64,000 bases of DNA from Azospirillum lipoferum 4B (GTDB lineage: Bacteria; Pseudomonadota; Alphaproteobacteria; Azospirillales; Azospirillaceae): positions 439,001 to 503,000 of the forward strand of contig NC_016585.1 in NCBI RefSeq assembly GCF_000283655.1, written 5' to 3'. Position 1 is the stretch's first letter, and every line of letters starts with the position of its first letter. This document shows positions 24,852-33,823 of this stretch, in pieces. The notes below the pieces were generated by a model. That model was not told the DNA's origin. It did no database searches and was given only the letters and a program-made list of their open reading frames with translations. The position numbers were made by a program, and so were the translations under genes.

Positions 24852-25733
24852 ATGACGTTGACCGCCGCCCAGACCTCCAGCGACCTGCCGATCCTGAGGA
24901 CGGTCGAGGATCTGCGAGCACAGGTCGCGGCCTGGCGTGCGCAGGGGCTGACCGTCGCCCTGGTGCCGACGATGGGGGCACTGCATGACGGGCATCTGGG
25001 CCTTGTGCGGCGCGGGCGGGAATTGGCCGACCGGGTGGTCGCCAGCGTCTTCGTCAACCCGACCCAGTTCGCTCCGCATGAGGATTTCGACCGCTATCCT
25101 CGTGACGAGGCCGGCGATTCCGCCAAGCTCCTGTCGGCGGGCTGCCACACTCTGTACGCCCCCACCGTACGCGCCATGTATCCGGAGGGGTTTGCCACCG
25201 CCATCTCGGTCGGTGGCCCGGCGGAGGGGCTGTGCGGTGCCTTCCGGCCGCAGATGTTCGGTGGCGTCGCCCTGGTGGTGACCAAGCTGTTCCTGCAGGC
25301 CCTGCCCGATGTCGCGGTGTTCGGCGAGAAGGACTATCAGCAGCTGATGGTGATCCGCCGCTTCACCCGCGATCTCGACATCCCCGTCCGCGTCGAAGGA
25401 CTGCCGACGGTGCGCGAGGTCGATGGGCTCGCCATGTCCTCCCGCAATGCCTATCTCAGCGCCGAAGAGCGCGCACGCGCTCCGGAGCTGCACCGGGCAC
25501 TGACCGCGGCGGCCGAGGCTCTGGCCCGCGGGGCCGAGGCCGAGGGTGTTCTAACCGGGATCCGCAGCCGCATCTCCGAGGCTGGATTCGGCGCCATCGA
25601 CTATGTCGAGCTGCGCGATGCCGCGACGCTGGAGCCGGTGACCGCCGTCGTCCGCCCGGCCCGTCTCCTGGCCGCCGCCTGGATGGGCAAGGCCCGGTTG
25701 ATCGACAACGTACCGGTTGCGCCCGCCGGCTGA
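24852..25733 (+). CDS. panC: Pantothenate synthetase
   Basis: This 293-residue enzyme joins pantoate and beta-alanine with ATP to make pantothenate, the precursor of coenzyme A, in the cytoplasm. Family signatures are clear: PTMGALHDGHL (the HxGH nucleotide motif), FVNPTQF, YPRD, the GEKDYQQL motif and the KMSKS-like SSRNAYL segment. Length is usual for PanC. The ATG at 24852 gives a short polar extension before LRTVEDL; the frame is open further upstream but that part is not protein-like. panB is not next to it. Confidence 0.96.
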   Translation: MTLTAAQTSSDLPILRTVEDLRAQVAAWRAQGLTVALVPTMGALHDGHLGLVRRGRELADRVVASVFVNPTQFAPHEDFDRYPRDEAGDSAKLLSAGCHTLYAPTVRAMYPEGFATAISVGGPAEGLCGAFRPQMFGGVALVVTKLFLQALPDVAVFGEKDYQQLMVIRRFTRDLDIPVRVEGLPTVREVDGLAMSSRNAYLSAEERARAPELHRALTAAAEALARGAEAEGVLTGIRSRISEAGFGAIDYVELRDAATLEPVTAVVRPARLLAAAWMGKARLIDNVPVAPAG

Positions 25734-25806
25734 TCGGGCGGATTGTTTCCTGCACGGTTCGATCGGCATTTGACCGGCCTTTGTTGCAGGCTTAGAATCG
25801 CCGGCG

Positions 25807-26304
25807 ATGGGACTTTTGACCCCCGTGATCGGGGGCGGAAAGGCGATCTTGCGGCTCGTCCGTCGCAACCGGCATGGGGAAACGGTGTCCCTGATGCCGC
25901 TGGTTCTGTTCGGCCTGCTGCTGCTGCTGGCAGCACTCGGCACCACGGGTGCCGTGGTGGCAAGCAAGAACCGCGCACCTGCGCCCCAGGCACAGCCGGG
26001 GGGCGACAAGAAATACGCCGCCCTGCCGATGATGACCTTCACCTTGGGGGGAGGCGGCGCGCGGATGGTCGACGTCAAGGTTCTGCTTGAGATCGACCGG
26101 ACGGTGGACGGCAAGGTCGCCGATCCCTTCGTCCCCCGCATCTCCGACCAACTGTCCGACCGCATGCGCCAGATCGACCCGCAACAGCTGACGGGCGCCG
26201 ATGGGGCGAAGCTGATGAAGAGCACGATCGCCGGTGTGCTCGACCGCGAATTGCGCGGCGTGCGGGTGAAGGAGATTCTGCTGGACCGGATGGTGGTGCG
26301 GTAG
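25807..26304 (+). CDS. FliL-like membrane protein (orphan)
   Basis: This 165-residue protein has a short basic cytoplasmic N-terminus, one transmembrane helix (LMPLVLFGLLLLLAALGTTGAVV, about residues 29-51), a linker, and a periplasmic domain with LPMMTFTLGG, VDVKVLLEID and the C-terminal helix-strand ending RGVRVKEILLDRMVVR. That is the layout of FliL, the stator-associated protein of the flagellar basal body. No flagellar gene is nearby. A second protein of the same layout is encoded at 32926-33426 on the other strand. Role is therefore uncertain: flagellar accessory or a stomatin-like stator helper. Confidence 0.7.
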   Translation: MGLLTPVIGGGKAILRLVRRNRHGETVSLMPLVLFGLLLLLAALGTTGAVVASKNRAPAPQAQPGGDKKYAALPMMTFTLGGGGARMVDVKVLLEIDRTVDGKVADPFVPRISDQLSDRMRQIDPQQLTGADGAKLMKSTIAGVLDRELRGVRVKEILLDRMVVR

Positions 26305-26340
26305 AAAAGGGCGGGGCAGGCGCCGCGAGGACGCCCGCCC
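26305..26340 (-). terminator. Terminator of the DAHP synthase gene
   Basis: On the minus strand a GGGCGGG/CCCGCCC stem (26334-26340 with 26309-26315) is followed by TTTTCTAC. It lies just after the DAHP synthase stop and also between two convergent genes. Confidence 0.6.
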
Positions 26341-26361
26341 GCTCCAATCACTCTGCCCCTA

Positions 26362-27753
26362 TCACTCGGCCGCCACGGCGGCGCGGCGCTGGGCGTCGCG
26401 CGACTGGCGGCCTTCCTTCAGCTTTTCAGCCAGCAGGAAGGCCAGCTCCAGCGACTGGCTGGCGTTCAGGCGCGGGTCGCAGGCGGTGTGGTAGCGGAGC
26501 GCCAGATTGTGGTCGGTGATCGCCTGGGCGCCGCCGGTGCACTCCGTCACGTCCTGGCCGGTCAGCTCGAAATGCACGCCGCCGGCATGGGTGCCTTCGG
26601 CCTGATGCACCTCGAAGAAGCCGCGCGCCTCGGCCAGCACGCGGTCCACGGGCCGGGTCTTGTAGCCCGTGGTCGACTTCACCGTGTTGCCATGCATCGG
26701 GTCGCAGGACCACACCACCGTGCGGCCTTCGCGCTGAACCTTGCGCAGCAGCGGCGGGAACTTCTCCGCCACCTTGTCGGAGCCCATGCGCACGATCAGC
26801 GTCAGGCGCCCGGCCTCGTTGGTCGGGTTCAGGATGTCGATCAGGCGGATCAGCTCGTCCGGGTCGGTGGTCGGGCCGCATTTCAGGCCGATCGGGTTCT
26901 TCACCCCGCGCAGGAACTCGACATGGGCGCCGTCGGGTTGGCGGGTGCGGTCGCCGATCCACAGCATGTGGGCGGACACGTCGTACCAGTCGCCGGTGGT
27001 GCTGTCGACGCGGGTCAGCGCCTGCTCGAACGGCAGCAGCAGCGCCTCGTGGCTGGTGAAGAAGTCGGTCTCGCGGATCTGCGGCGTCGTCTCCGCGGTG
27101 ATGCCGCAGGCGGCCATGAAGGCCAGCGCCTCGTCCAGGCGGGTGGCCAGCTCCTGGAAATGCTCGCCGGCCGGCGACTTCTCGACGAAGCTCAGCGTCC
27201 ACTGATGGACCTTGTGCAGGTCGGCGTAACCGCCCTGGGCGAAGGCGCGCAGCAGGTTCAGCGTCGCGGCGGCCTGGGTGTAGGCCTGCATCATGCGCTC
27301 CGGATCGGGAACGCGGGCCTCGCTGGTGAAATCGAAGCCGTTGATGATGTCGCCGCGGTAGGACGGCAGCTCGACCCCGCCGATGTCTTCCATGTCGGCC
27401 GACCGCGGCTTGGCGAACTGGCCGGCCATGCGGCCGACCTTGATGACCGGGATCGAGGCGCCGAAGGTCAGCACCACGGCCATCTGCAGCAGGACGCGGA
27501 AGGTATCGCGGATGTTGTTGGGGTGGAACTCGGCGAAGCTCTCGGCGCAGTCGCCGCCCTGCAGCAGGAAGGCCTGGCCGGCAGCGGCCTCGGCCAGCTT
27601 GGCCTTCAGCCGGCGGGCTTCGCCAGCAAAGACCAGCGGCGGATAGGAGGACAGACGTTGCTCGACCGCCTCGACCTTGGACTGGTCGGGATAAGTCGGC
27701 AACTGCTTCGCCGGTTTCGTCTTCCAACTGGCGGGTGTCCAACGCTCGACCAT
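26362..27753 (-). CDS. Class II DAHP synthase
   Basis: This 463-residue enzyme condenses phosphoenolpyruvate and erythrose 4-phosphate, the first step of the shikimate pathway to aromatic amino acids. It is of the plant-like class [21 protein letters not shown] at the N-terminus, [12 protein letters not shown], the metal-site Cys in [16 protein letters not shown], a [11 protein letters not shown] motif and CDPMHGNT. Length is usual for the class. ATG 27753 begins [10 protein letters not shown], the conserved start; the frame is open 46 codons further up but that part is not conserved in character. It is transcribed alone, with a good hairpin after it. Confidence 0.96.
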   Translation of the reverse strand: MVERWTPASWKTKPAKQLPTYPDQSKVEAVEQRLSSYPPLVFAGEARRLKAKLAEAAAGQAFLLQGGDCAESFAEFHPNNIRDTFRVLLQMAVVLTFGASIPVIKVGRMAGQFAKPRSADMEDIGGVELPSYRGDIINGFDFTSEARVPDPERMMQAYTQAAATLNLLRAFAQGGYADLHKVHQWTLSFVEKSPAGEHFQELATRLDEALAFMAACGITAETTPQIRETDFFTSHEALLLPFEQALTRVDSTTGDWYDVSAHMLWIGDRTRQPDGAHVEFLRGVKNPIGLKCGPTTDPDELIRLIDILNPTNEAGRLTLIVRMGSDKVAEKFPPLLRKVQREGRTVVWSCDPMHGNTVKSTTGYKTRPVDRVLAEARGFFEVHQAEGTHAGGVHFELTGQDVTECTGGAQAITDHNLALRYHTACDPRLNASQSLELAFLLAEKLKEGRQSRDAQRRAAVAAE

Positions 27754-28058
27754 GACGCGCCTGCTCTTCCTTGACGATTGCGGAACGGGGGCCGGGCGGG
27801 CGGCGAACGACCGGCGGCGAATCCCGTTGGGGGGTACTCTATAGCGCGACTCGCGGTAACTTTTCCACAGTTTCGGCCCGGCTGCCGGCAATGCTGTGCC
27901 GCGGCACCCGACGCTCCGCCACCGGGAGTGATTTCAGATGAAAGGAAGTTCGCGTCGGCGCCGCTGGCGGCGGGGGCTTGCGCCCTTTATACATCGGGGC
28001 AACCGGTCACCGCCCCCCGATCATTGGCCTCAATCATTGCCCGAGAGGAGCCATTTTG
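27754..28058. other. Divergent intergenic region
   Basis: About 300 bases between the divergent DAHP synthase and AmpG-like genes. It must hold promoters for both. A GAGAGGAG ribosome site for the AmpG-like gene lies at 28043-28050. I see no clear operator, riboswitch or leader peptide. Confidence 0.4.
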
Positions 28059-29423
28059 GTGAAAGCGACATCCTGGCGGGCAAATCGCCTGTCCTCCTGG
28101 GGGCAGGCCCTGGCGGTCTACCGCGACCCGCGCGTGCTGGCGATCCTGTTCCTGGGCTTTGCCGAAGGGCTGCCGCTGGCGCTGACCGGGGCCACGCTGA
28201 GTGTCTGGCTGACCGAGGAAGGCGTCAGCCGGACCAACATCGGCCTGTTCGCGCTGGTCACCATGCCCTATGCGCTGAAGTTCCTGTGGGCGCCGCTGAT
28301 CGACCGCATGAGGCTGCCGGTGATGACGCGGCTGTTCGGGCGGCGGCGCGGCTGGGCGCTGACGGCACAGGCAGCGCTGATCGCGGCATTGCTGGGGCTG
28401 GGCACCACCGATCCCGGACAGGATCTGTGGTGGACCGCCCTGTGCGCGGTGCTGGTCGCCTTCTGCTCGGCCAGCCAGGACATCGTCGTCGACGCCTACC
28501 GCGTCGAGGTGCTGGAGGAGCACCAGCAGGGCGCCGGTGCCGCGGTGCTGGTGCTGGGCTATCGTTTCGGCCTGATGGCGGCAGGGGCGGGCGCCCTGTT
28601 CATTGCGGAGGCCTATGGCTGGCGCACGGCCTATGAGGCGATGGCGGCGCTGGTGCTGGTGGGGATGGCGACCATCCTGCTGTGCCGCGAACCGAAGGAG
28701 CCGCCGCCCAGCGCCCGCGAAAGGCTGATCGCCGAGTGGCTGGCGCGCCGGCCGCACCTGTCGGGCCGCAGCGCGGTGGCGCTCGCCTGGCTCTATGGCG
28801 CAGTGGTGGCGCCCTTCCTGCAGTTCATGGAGCGGCGCGCCTGGGTGCTGATCCTGGCCTTCATCGCCAGCTACAAGCTGGGGGAGGTGCTGGCCGGCCA
28901 GATGTCGTCGACCTTCTACATCAGCCTGGGATTCACGAAGTCGGAGATCGCCACGGTCGGCAAGCTGTTCGGCCTGTGGGCGACCATCGCCGGCGGGCTG
29001 CTGGGCGGGCTTCTGGTCGGCAAGGTCGGGGTGCTGCGCGGCCTGATGATCGGCGGCATCCTGCAGATGGTGTCGAACCTGGGCTATGTCCTGCTGGCCT
29101 GGACCGGCCATGACGTCTCGATCCTGGCGGTGACGGTGGTGATCGACAATGTCTGCGGCGGCATCGCCACCGCGGCCTTCGTCGCCTATCTGTCGGGGCT
29201 GTGCAACGTCGCCTACACGGCGACCCAGTACGCGCTGCTGTCGAGCTTCTACAAGCTGGGCGGCGACCTGTTCGGCGCCTCGTCCGGCTGGCTGGCGGAG
29301 CGGATGGACTGGATCGGCTTCTTTTTGCTGTCGATGGCCGGCGCCCTGCCGGCGCTGTGCCTGCTGGTCTGGCTGATGGGTCTGCACCGCCGGGACCGGG
29401 AGAGCGCCGTCCCCGCGCAGTAA
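28059..29423 (+). CDS. AmpG-like MFS permease
   Basis: This 454-residue inner-membrane protein has about 12 to 14 transmembrane helices and the AmpG subfamily pattern: an early GFAEGLPLALTGATLSVWLTEEG segment in helix 1, KFLWAPLIDR after helix 2, a GRRRGW loop and a later ATQYALLSSFYKLGGD segment. AmpG permeases import anhydromuropeptides from peptidoglycan turnover for recycling and, in some bacteria, for beta-lactamase control. The GTG at 28059 is chosen for a strong GAGGAG nine bases before. TTG 28056 is an alternative. A GC-rich palindrome follows the stop. Confidence 0.85.
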   Translation: MKATSWRANRLSSWGQALAVYRDPRVLAILFLGFAEGLPLALTGATLSVWLTEEGVSRTNIGLFALVTMPYALKFLWAPLIDRMRLPVMTRLFGRRRGWALTAQAALIAALLGLGTTDPGQDLWWTALCAVLVAFCSASQDIVVDAYRVEVLEEHQQGAGAAVLVLGYRFGLMAAGAGALFIAEAYGWRTAYEAMAALVLVGMATILLCREPKEPPPSARERLIAEWLARRPHLSGRSAVALAWLYGAVVAPFLQFMERRAWVLILAFIASYKLGEVLAGQMSSTFYISLGFTKSEIATVGKLFGLWATIAGGLLGGLLVGKVGVLRGLMIGGILQMVSNLGYVLLAWTGHDVSILAVTVVIDNVCGGIATAAFVAYLSGLCNVAYTATQYALLSSFYKLGGDLFGASSGWLAERMDWIGFFLLSMAGALPALCLLVWLMGLHRRDRESAVPAQ

Positions 29424-29469
29424 CTGGCACTATGGTTTACAGCTCCAGCAGGCACGCTCCATCACGGAT

Positions 29470-29588
29470 GCCCTTCTCCCCTTGCGGGAGAAGGGTTGGG
29501 ATGAGGGGGGCGACGGCCGCAGCCCGCTGGGAGTTATGGATTTGCGACCCCTCACCCCAACCCCTCTCCCGCGAGGGGAGAGGGGCTT
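29470..29588. repeat. GC-rich intergenic palindrome, type A, copy 1
   Basis: Two inverted arms lie between convergent genes. One starts CCCTTCTCCCCTTGCGGGAG and runs into a GGGTTGGGATGAGGGG segment. The other reads CCCTCACCCCAACCCCTCTC and ends in GCGAGGGGAGAGGGGC. The same arms recur at 35024, 44659 and 62626. Each arm is itself a hairpin, so the unit could end transcription from both sides. Confidence 0.85.
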
Positions 29589-29616
29589 TCTCGGCATGCG
29601 CCGCTCAAGGGAGTGG

Positions 29617-30519
29617 TCAGCCCCCGGTGGTGGTCTTGGTCTTGCCGGCGCCCGGCCCGGCGCCCAGGTCGGCGCCGGTGATCGGATCGGCGTCGGGCTT
29701 GGACATGGTGCGGGCGGCCACCGCGTTGACCGCGGCCATTTCGGATGCGGCCAGCTTGACCGTCGGGTTGCCGTCGCCGCCGTTGACCGGGGCGTCGGTT
29801 CCCTTGATGTCCACGAACTCCCACTGGGTGCCCTGGTTCCAGGGGCCGCGCATGTCGCCTTCGCCCTGGCTCATGTTGTAGTACTTGTCGGTATATTCCG
29901 GCTTGCCCGGCAGCTTGCCCGGCGGGAAGTTGTTGTCGATGGCGTACAGCGCCTTCTCGAAGCTCTTCTGGTGGGCGACTTCGCGGGTCATCAGGAAGCC
30001 CAGCGCATCCTTCACGCCCGGATCGTTGGTGACGTTGATCAGGCGCTCGTAGATGATCTTGGCGCGCGCTTCCGCCGCGATGTTGGAACGCAGGTCGGCC
30101 GTCGGCTCGCCGATGCTGTCGATGTAGCCGCCGGTCCACAGCTGTCCGGCCGAGTTCACCAGGGCCGGGCCGCCGCCATACAGAAGCGACAGGGTGTGGC
30201 TGCCGTTGCCCTGGGTGATGTTGGCATAGAGGTCGGTGGTTTCCTCCGCCCCCTCGGCCAGCTTGCCCTTGGCGCCCTTGGTCAGCATGGCGACGATGGA
30301 GCCGATCACTTCCAGGTGGCTCAGTTCCTCGGTCGCGATGTCGATCAGCATGTCCTTGCGGCCCGGATCCTCGTCGGCGAGACCCTGGGTGAAGTAGCGC
30401 ATGGCCGCGGCGAGTTCACCCTGCGGGCCGCCGAACTGTTCCAGCATCAGGCTGGCGAGCACCGGGTTGGGCTCCGACACGCGCACCGTGTACATGAGCT
30501 TTTTGTTGTGCATGAACAT
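29617..30519 (-). CDS. Manganese catalase
   Basis: This 300-residue cytoplasmic enzyme would break down hydrogen peroxide with a di-manganese centre. The four-helix ferritin-like core carries the expected ligands: Glu35 in GGPQGELAAAM, Glu65 and His68 in ATEELSHLE, Glu150 in AAEARAKI and His183 in TREVAHQKS. The MRYFTQG segment after the first ligand is a strong family mark. Length is usual. The C-terminus is a flexible Gly/Thr-rich tail. It stands alone, followed by the palindrome at 29470. Confidence 0.93.
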   Translation of the reverse strand: MFMHNKKLMYTVRVSEPNPVLASLMLEQFGGPQGELAAAMRYFTQGLADEDPGRKDMLIDIATEELSHLEVIGSIVAMLTKGAKGKLAEGAEETTDLYANITQGNGSHTLSLLYGGGPALVNSAGQLWTGGYIDSIGEPTADLRSNIAAEARAKIIYERLINVTNDPGVKDALGFLMTREVAHQKSFEKALYAIDNNFPPGKLPGKPEYTDKYYNMSQGEGDMRGPWNQGTQWEFVDIKGTDAPVNGGDGNPTVKLAASEMAAVNAVAARTMSKPDADPITGADLGAGPGAGKTKTTTGG

Positions 30520-30802
30520 GCGAGGGACTCCTCCTGCGTCTGATGGCCCGCCTGGCGGGGGCCGAGGATCGGAGAAATCCGGACCGGCCCATCGCCGGGG
30601 ATGCAGGGGAAACCAGCAGGAGGGGCCGTTCCGGATCGCTCACCCGTCCTCAACCGGGAGACTTTGGAAGCGTTCCAGAAGATCGTCCTGCGCCGGCGTA
30701 TTATATCGACCGGTGTGTACTGGCTGGGCTGGAAGGGGCGTGGGAGACGGGGACCGGCATTCTGCCGGCCTCCGCCATCCTTTAACCGCTCTGCGGCAAG
30801 CC

Positions 30803-31285
30803 TTACTTGGCCTGCGCGCGGCAGGCGTCGAGTGCCGAAATCGCCTTGCGGGTGTCGTCGAGATAATAGGTGTAGGCGTAATCGTCGCTCTTCCCATCCA
30901 TCTCCATGTACAGTTCATTGCCGTTCATCAGCGCGTTGATCGCGGTGGCGGAGGCGGGCAGGCCGACGGCGGCCATCGTGCTGTCGACGGCGACGCCCTG
31001 GACCTTCTCGCTCCATGACTTGTCGACCGCCAGGGAGATGGACAGCGTCTCCTTCTCCTTCAGTTTCCAACCGGTGTCCCGGAACACCATCACCATGGCC
31101 TGTCCCTGGTTGGTGTAGGCAAGCCCCACGCCGGCGGTGTCCTTGCTGTCCGTCTTCCATTCCTGGGAGATCGCGCAGTCCTTGTCGAGCTGCACGGTCC
31201 AAACGCCGATCTTCGTGTCGGCCTGGGCCGTTGCGACCGACGCCAGGACAGCCATGCCGGCGAACGCCGCCAAAATTCCGCGCAT
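30803..31285 (-). CDS. Small exported protein, IalB-like pattern
   Basis: This 160-residue protein has a signal peptide (MRGILAAFAGMAVLASVATAQA). The mature part is a small beta-rich domain with one Cys pair: WTVQLDKDCAISQEW near the start and a C-terminal DDTRKAISALDACRAQ. The ALMNGNELYMEM segment also occurs, in near-identical form, in the larger exported protein at 47304. This layout is reminiscent of invasion-associated locus B type proteins, but the match is only at pattern level. I do not assign a function. Confidence 0.7.
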   Translation of the reverse strand: MRGILAAFAGMAVLASVATAQADTKIGVWTVQLDKDCAISQEWKTDSKDTAGVGLAYTNQGQAMVMVFRDTGWKLKEKETLSISLAVDKSWSEKVQGVAVDSTMAAVGLPASATAINALMNGNELYMEMDGKSDDYAYTYYLDDTRKAISALDACRAQAK

Positions 31286-31382
31286 TTGCAAACAAACTCC
31301 CGATAAAGTCTTATATCGGGGCACTTTAGGAATTGCATTCGAGAGAAGTCCAGCCTCTTCGCCGGTCTGCCGCCGGGGAAGG

Positions 31383-31428
31383 AAAATCAGCGCCCCGGCC
31401 TTGCATTCGGATGCAGGGACCGGGGCGC
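31383..31428 (-). terminator. Terminator of the glutathione reductase gene
   Basis: On the minus strand a perfect GCGCCCCGG/CCGGGGCGC stem (31420-31428 with 31390-31398), with an inner TGCAT/ATGCA stem, is followed by TGATTTTCC. It lies just after the gor stop. Confidence 0.8.
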
Positions 31429-31436
31429 CGGGCCGC

Positions 31437-32804
31437 TCAGATCTTCTTTTCCGGCTCCGCCTTTTCGCGCATCAGCACGAATTCCTCCGAGGTGGAGGGA
31501 TGGAGCGCGATGGTTCGGTCGAAGTCGCGCTTGGTGGCGCCGCAGTTCAGCGCGATGGCCAGCGGCTGCATCATTTCCGGCGCGTCCATGCCCATCATGT
31601 GGCAACCCAGCACGCGCTGGCTCTCGCCGTCGACCACCAGCTTCATCAGCACCCGCTCGTCCCGGCCGGACAGGGTATGCTTCATCGGGCGGAAGCCGGC
31701 CTTGTAGATGTCGACCTGCGGGTATCTGGCGCGGGCCTGCATCTCCGTCAGCCCGACGGTGCCGAGCGGCGGCAGCGAGAACACCGCGGTCGGCACATTG
31801 TCGTAGCCGATATGCATGGGGTTGTCGTTGAACAGCGTCTCGGCCAGCGCACGGCCCTCGGCGATGGCGATGGGGGTCAGCGCCATGCGGTCGGTGACGT
31901 CGCCGATGGCATAGATGCTGTCCACGCTGGTGCGCGACCAGTCGTCGACCGGAATCGCGCCGGCCTCGTTCAGCGTGATGCCGACCTCTTCCAGGCCGAG
32001 ATTCTTCGTGTTGGGGCGCCGGCCGGTGGCGGCCATAACCAGCCCCGCCGAATGCTCGCGGCCCATATGGTCGGTCAGGGTATAGCCGCCGGCCCCCTTT
32101 TCCAGCTTTACCGGCTTGCAGCGCGAAACGATGTTGATGCCGCGCTTGCGCATCTCCTGCGCCAGGGCGACGCGGATGTCGTCGTCGAACCCGTTCAGCA
32201 ACTCGTCGCCGCGGATCATCAGCGTCACTTCGGAGCCCAGCCCGCGGAAGATGCTGGCGAATTCCACGGCGATGTAGCCGCCGCCGACGATCAGCACGGA
32301 ATGGGGGAGCTTTTCGAGGTGAAGCGCCTCGTTGGAGGTCGCGGCGAGCTCGATCCCCTCGATCGGCGGCAGCGACGGCCAGCCGCCGGTGGCGATCAGG
32401 ATGTTGCGGGCGGTGTAGCGCTTGCCGTCGACCTCCACCGTATGGCGGTCGACGATCCGGCCGAACCCCTCATACAGGGTCACGCCGGAGTTCTTCAGCA
32501 TGGTGATGTAGATGCCGTTCAACCGGTCGATCTCGCGGTCCTTGCGCGAGATCAGCGTTTCCCAGTCGAAGGCCGGCGTGTGGGAGTTCCAGCCATAGCC
32601 GCAGGAATCCTCGAAACCGTCGCGGAACTGGGCGGCGTAGACCAGCAGCTTCTTCGGCACGCAGCCGCGGATCACGCAGGTGCCGCCGACGCGGCTGCCT
32701 TCGCAGATCGCGACCTTCGCGCCGTAGGACGCGGCGCGCCGGCTTGCGGCGACGCCCCCGGACCCCGCCCCGATGGTGAAGAGGTCGAAATCGAACTCGG
32801 CCAC
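31437..32804 (-). CDS. gor: Glutathione reductase
   Basis: This 455-residue flavoenzyme reduces oxidised glutathione with NADPH. Visible are the FAD motif IGAGSGGVAASRRAA near the N-terminus, the redox Cys pair C43/C48 in GGTCVIRGCVPKK, the second nucleotide motif VGGGYIAVEFA, the FAD segment YAIGDVTDR and the C-terminal interface motif HPSTSEEF with the catalytic His. The GTG at 32804 is preferred because GGAAGGAG lies six bases before; an upstream TTG has none. It is transcribed alone with a strong terminator. Confidence 0.95.
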   Translation of the reverse strand: MAEFDFDLFTIGAGSGGVAASRRAASYGAKVAICEGSRVGGTCVIRGCVPKKLLVYAAQFRDGFEDSCGYGWNSHTPAFDWETLISRKDREIDRLNGIYITMLKNSGVTLYEGFGRIVDRHTVEVDGKRYTARNILIATGGWPSLPPIEGIELAATSNEALHLEKLPHSVLIVGGGYIAVEFASIFRGLGSEVTLMIRGDELLNGFDDDIRVALAQEMRKRGINIVSRCKPVKLEKGAGGYTLTDHMGREHSAGLVMAATGRRPNTKNLGLEEVGITLNEAGAIPVDDWSRTSVDSIYAIGDVTDRMALTPIAIAEGRALAETLFNDNPMHIGYDNVPTAVFSLPPLGTVGLTEMQARARYPQVDIYKAGFRPMKHTLSGRDERVLMKLVVDGESQRVLGCHMMGMDAPEMMQPLAIALNCGATKRDFDRTIALHPSTSEEFVLMREKAEPEKKI

Positions 32805-32925
32805 GGCCGTCTCCTTCCGCAACTTGACGCTTGAACGCCACGAACGGGTCCCGCGAACGGTCGCGGGCCTGCCGGATGTGGTCGGGCAGGATATGGGGAG
32901 GCGAGGGGCGTTGGGAAGCGCGCCG

Positions 32926-33426
32926 TCAGCGCAGCAGCATATCCTGGATCAGCACTTGCCGAAGCTTCAGCGGCCGCATGGTCTTGTTGGCGACGTGGCG
33001 CAGCGCATCCTTGATATAGACCGGCCCGTCGGCGCCGCGCAGTTCGGCCGGATCGGCCTCCAGCAGGCGCCGGCTGATGGCGTCGGCGATGCGCGGCAGG
33101 TGCGGGGTGACCGTTTCCAGCGGCGTCGCCGGGTCGAACTCCAGCACCGCGCGCAGCCGCAATTCCTGCAGGCGGCGGCCGTCGTTCAGGGTGAGGGTCA
33201 GGGTGGGCAGGACGGCATAGACCGCCGGGGCCGGAGCGGCGTCGATTCGGTGCGCGGCGAAGGCGCCCTGGGCGGGGGCCGGGCGCAGCAGCAGCGCACC
33301 GCCGACCCCGGCGCCGGCGAAGGCGAGCATCAATCCGATCAGCACCAGAACGATCCGGTTCCCCGTCCCATCGAAGGAGGGCAGGGCGGGCGAAGCCGAT
33401 TCGGCGGTCGCGGTCGTGTTCGCCAT
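32926..33426 (-). CDS. FliL-like membrane protein (second orphan)
   Basis: This 166-residue protein has a polar N-terminus, one transmembrane helix (IVLVLIGLMLAFAGAGVGGALLL, about residues 23-45) and a periplasmic domain with LPTLTLTLNDGRRLQELRLRAVLEFD and a C-terminal LKLRQVLIQDMLLR. This is the same plan as the protein at 25807 and as FliL of the flagellar motor. The two are only distantly alike. No flagellar or stator genes are adjacent. ATG 33426 is chosen; a longer TTG-started frame has no ribosome site. Confidence 0.65.
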   Translation of the reverse strand: MANTTATAESASPALPSFDGTGNRIVLVLIGLMLAFAGAGVGGALLLRPAPAQGAFAAHRIDAAPAPAVYAVLPTLTLTLNDGRRLQELRLRAVLEFDPATPLETVTPHLPRIADAISRRLLEADPAELRGADGPVYIKDALRHVANKTMRPLKLRQVLIQDMLLR

Positions 33427-33823
33427 TCCGTGCAGCCGCCCTGTTGCGATCGAAGCCTGTAGGACGACTTTAAAAGCGCGGAAGTGGCAGGTCAAATAAT
33501 GGTATTTGATCTGGTTTTTCTATGAATACGGCAGGCGAAGGGCGCCAACGATTGCGGCAGCAGCGGGGTGATTTCATGAGCATTTGACCTGTATGCCAGG
33601 AATGCCGGCAGCGGAATTCCCGTCGGAAAATGCAACTCTGCCATCCGTTACCGGTTGGCAGGATGGGAAGCCTCTTCCCCCGCCTGCCCGGGGCGTATAA
33701 TGCTGGGATTCCAACACAACCGGCCGGCTGTCCTGTCCGGCGGCCGGGCCATCCAGAACGAAGCGTCGCAATGCCATGCGCAGACACCGGCGGGGACAGG
33801 GACGAAAGGCGAGGGTTACCGGT
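33427..33823. other. Divergent intergenic region
   Basis: About 400 bases between divergent genes, with a short AT-richer patch at 33490-33525. It must contain promoters for both genes. I see no riboswitch, repeat or tRNA in it; short frames on both strands are not protein-like. Confidence 0.4.

Noticed and set aside
26488-27774. Plus-strand open frame of 428 codons opposite the DAHP synthase gene
   Set aside because: The minus-strand protein matches the class II DAHP synthase over its whole length; the plus-strand product has no recognisable domain.
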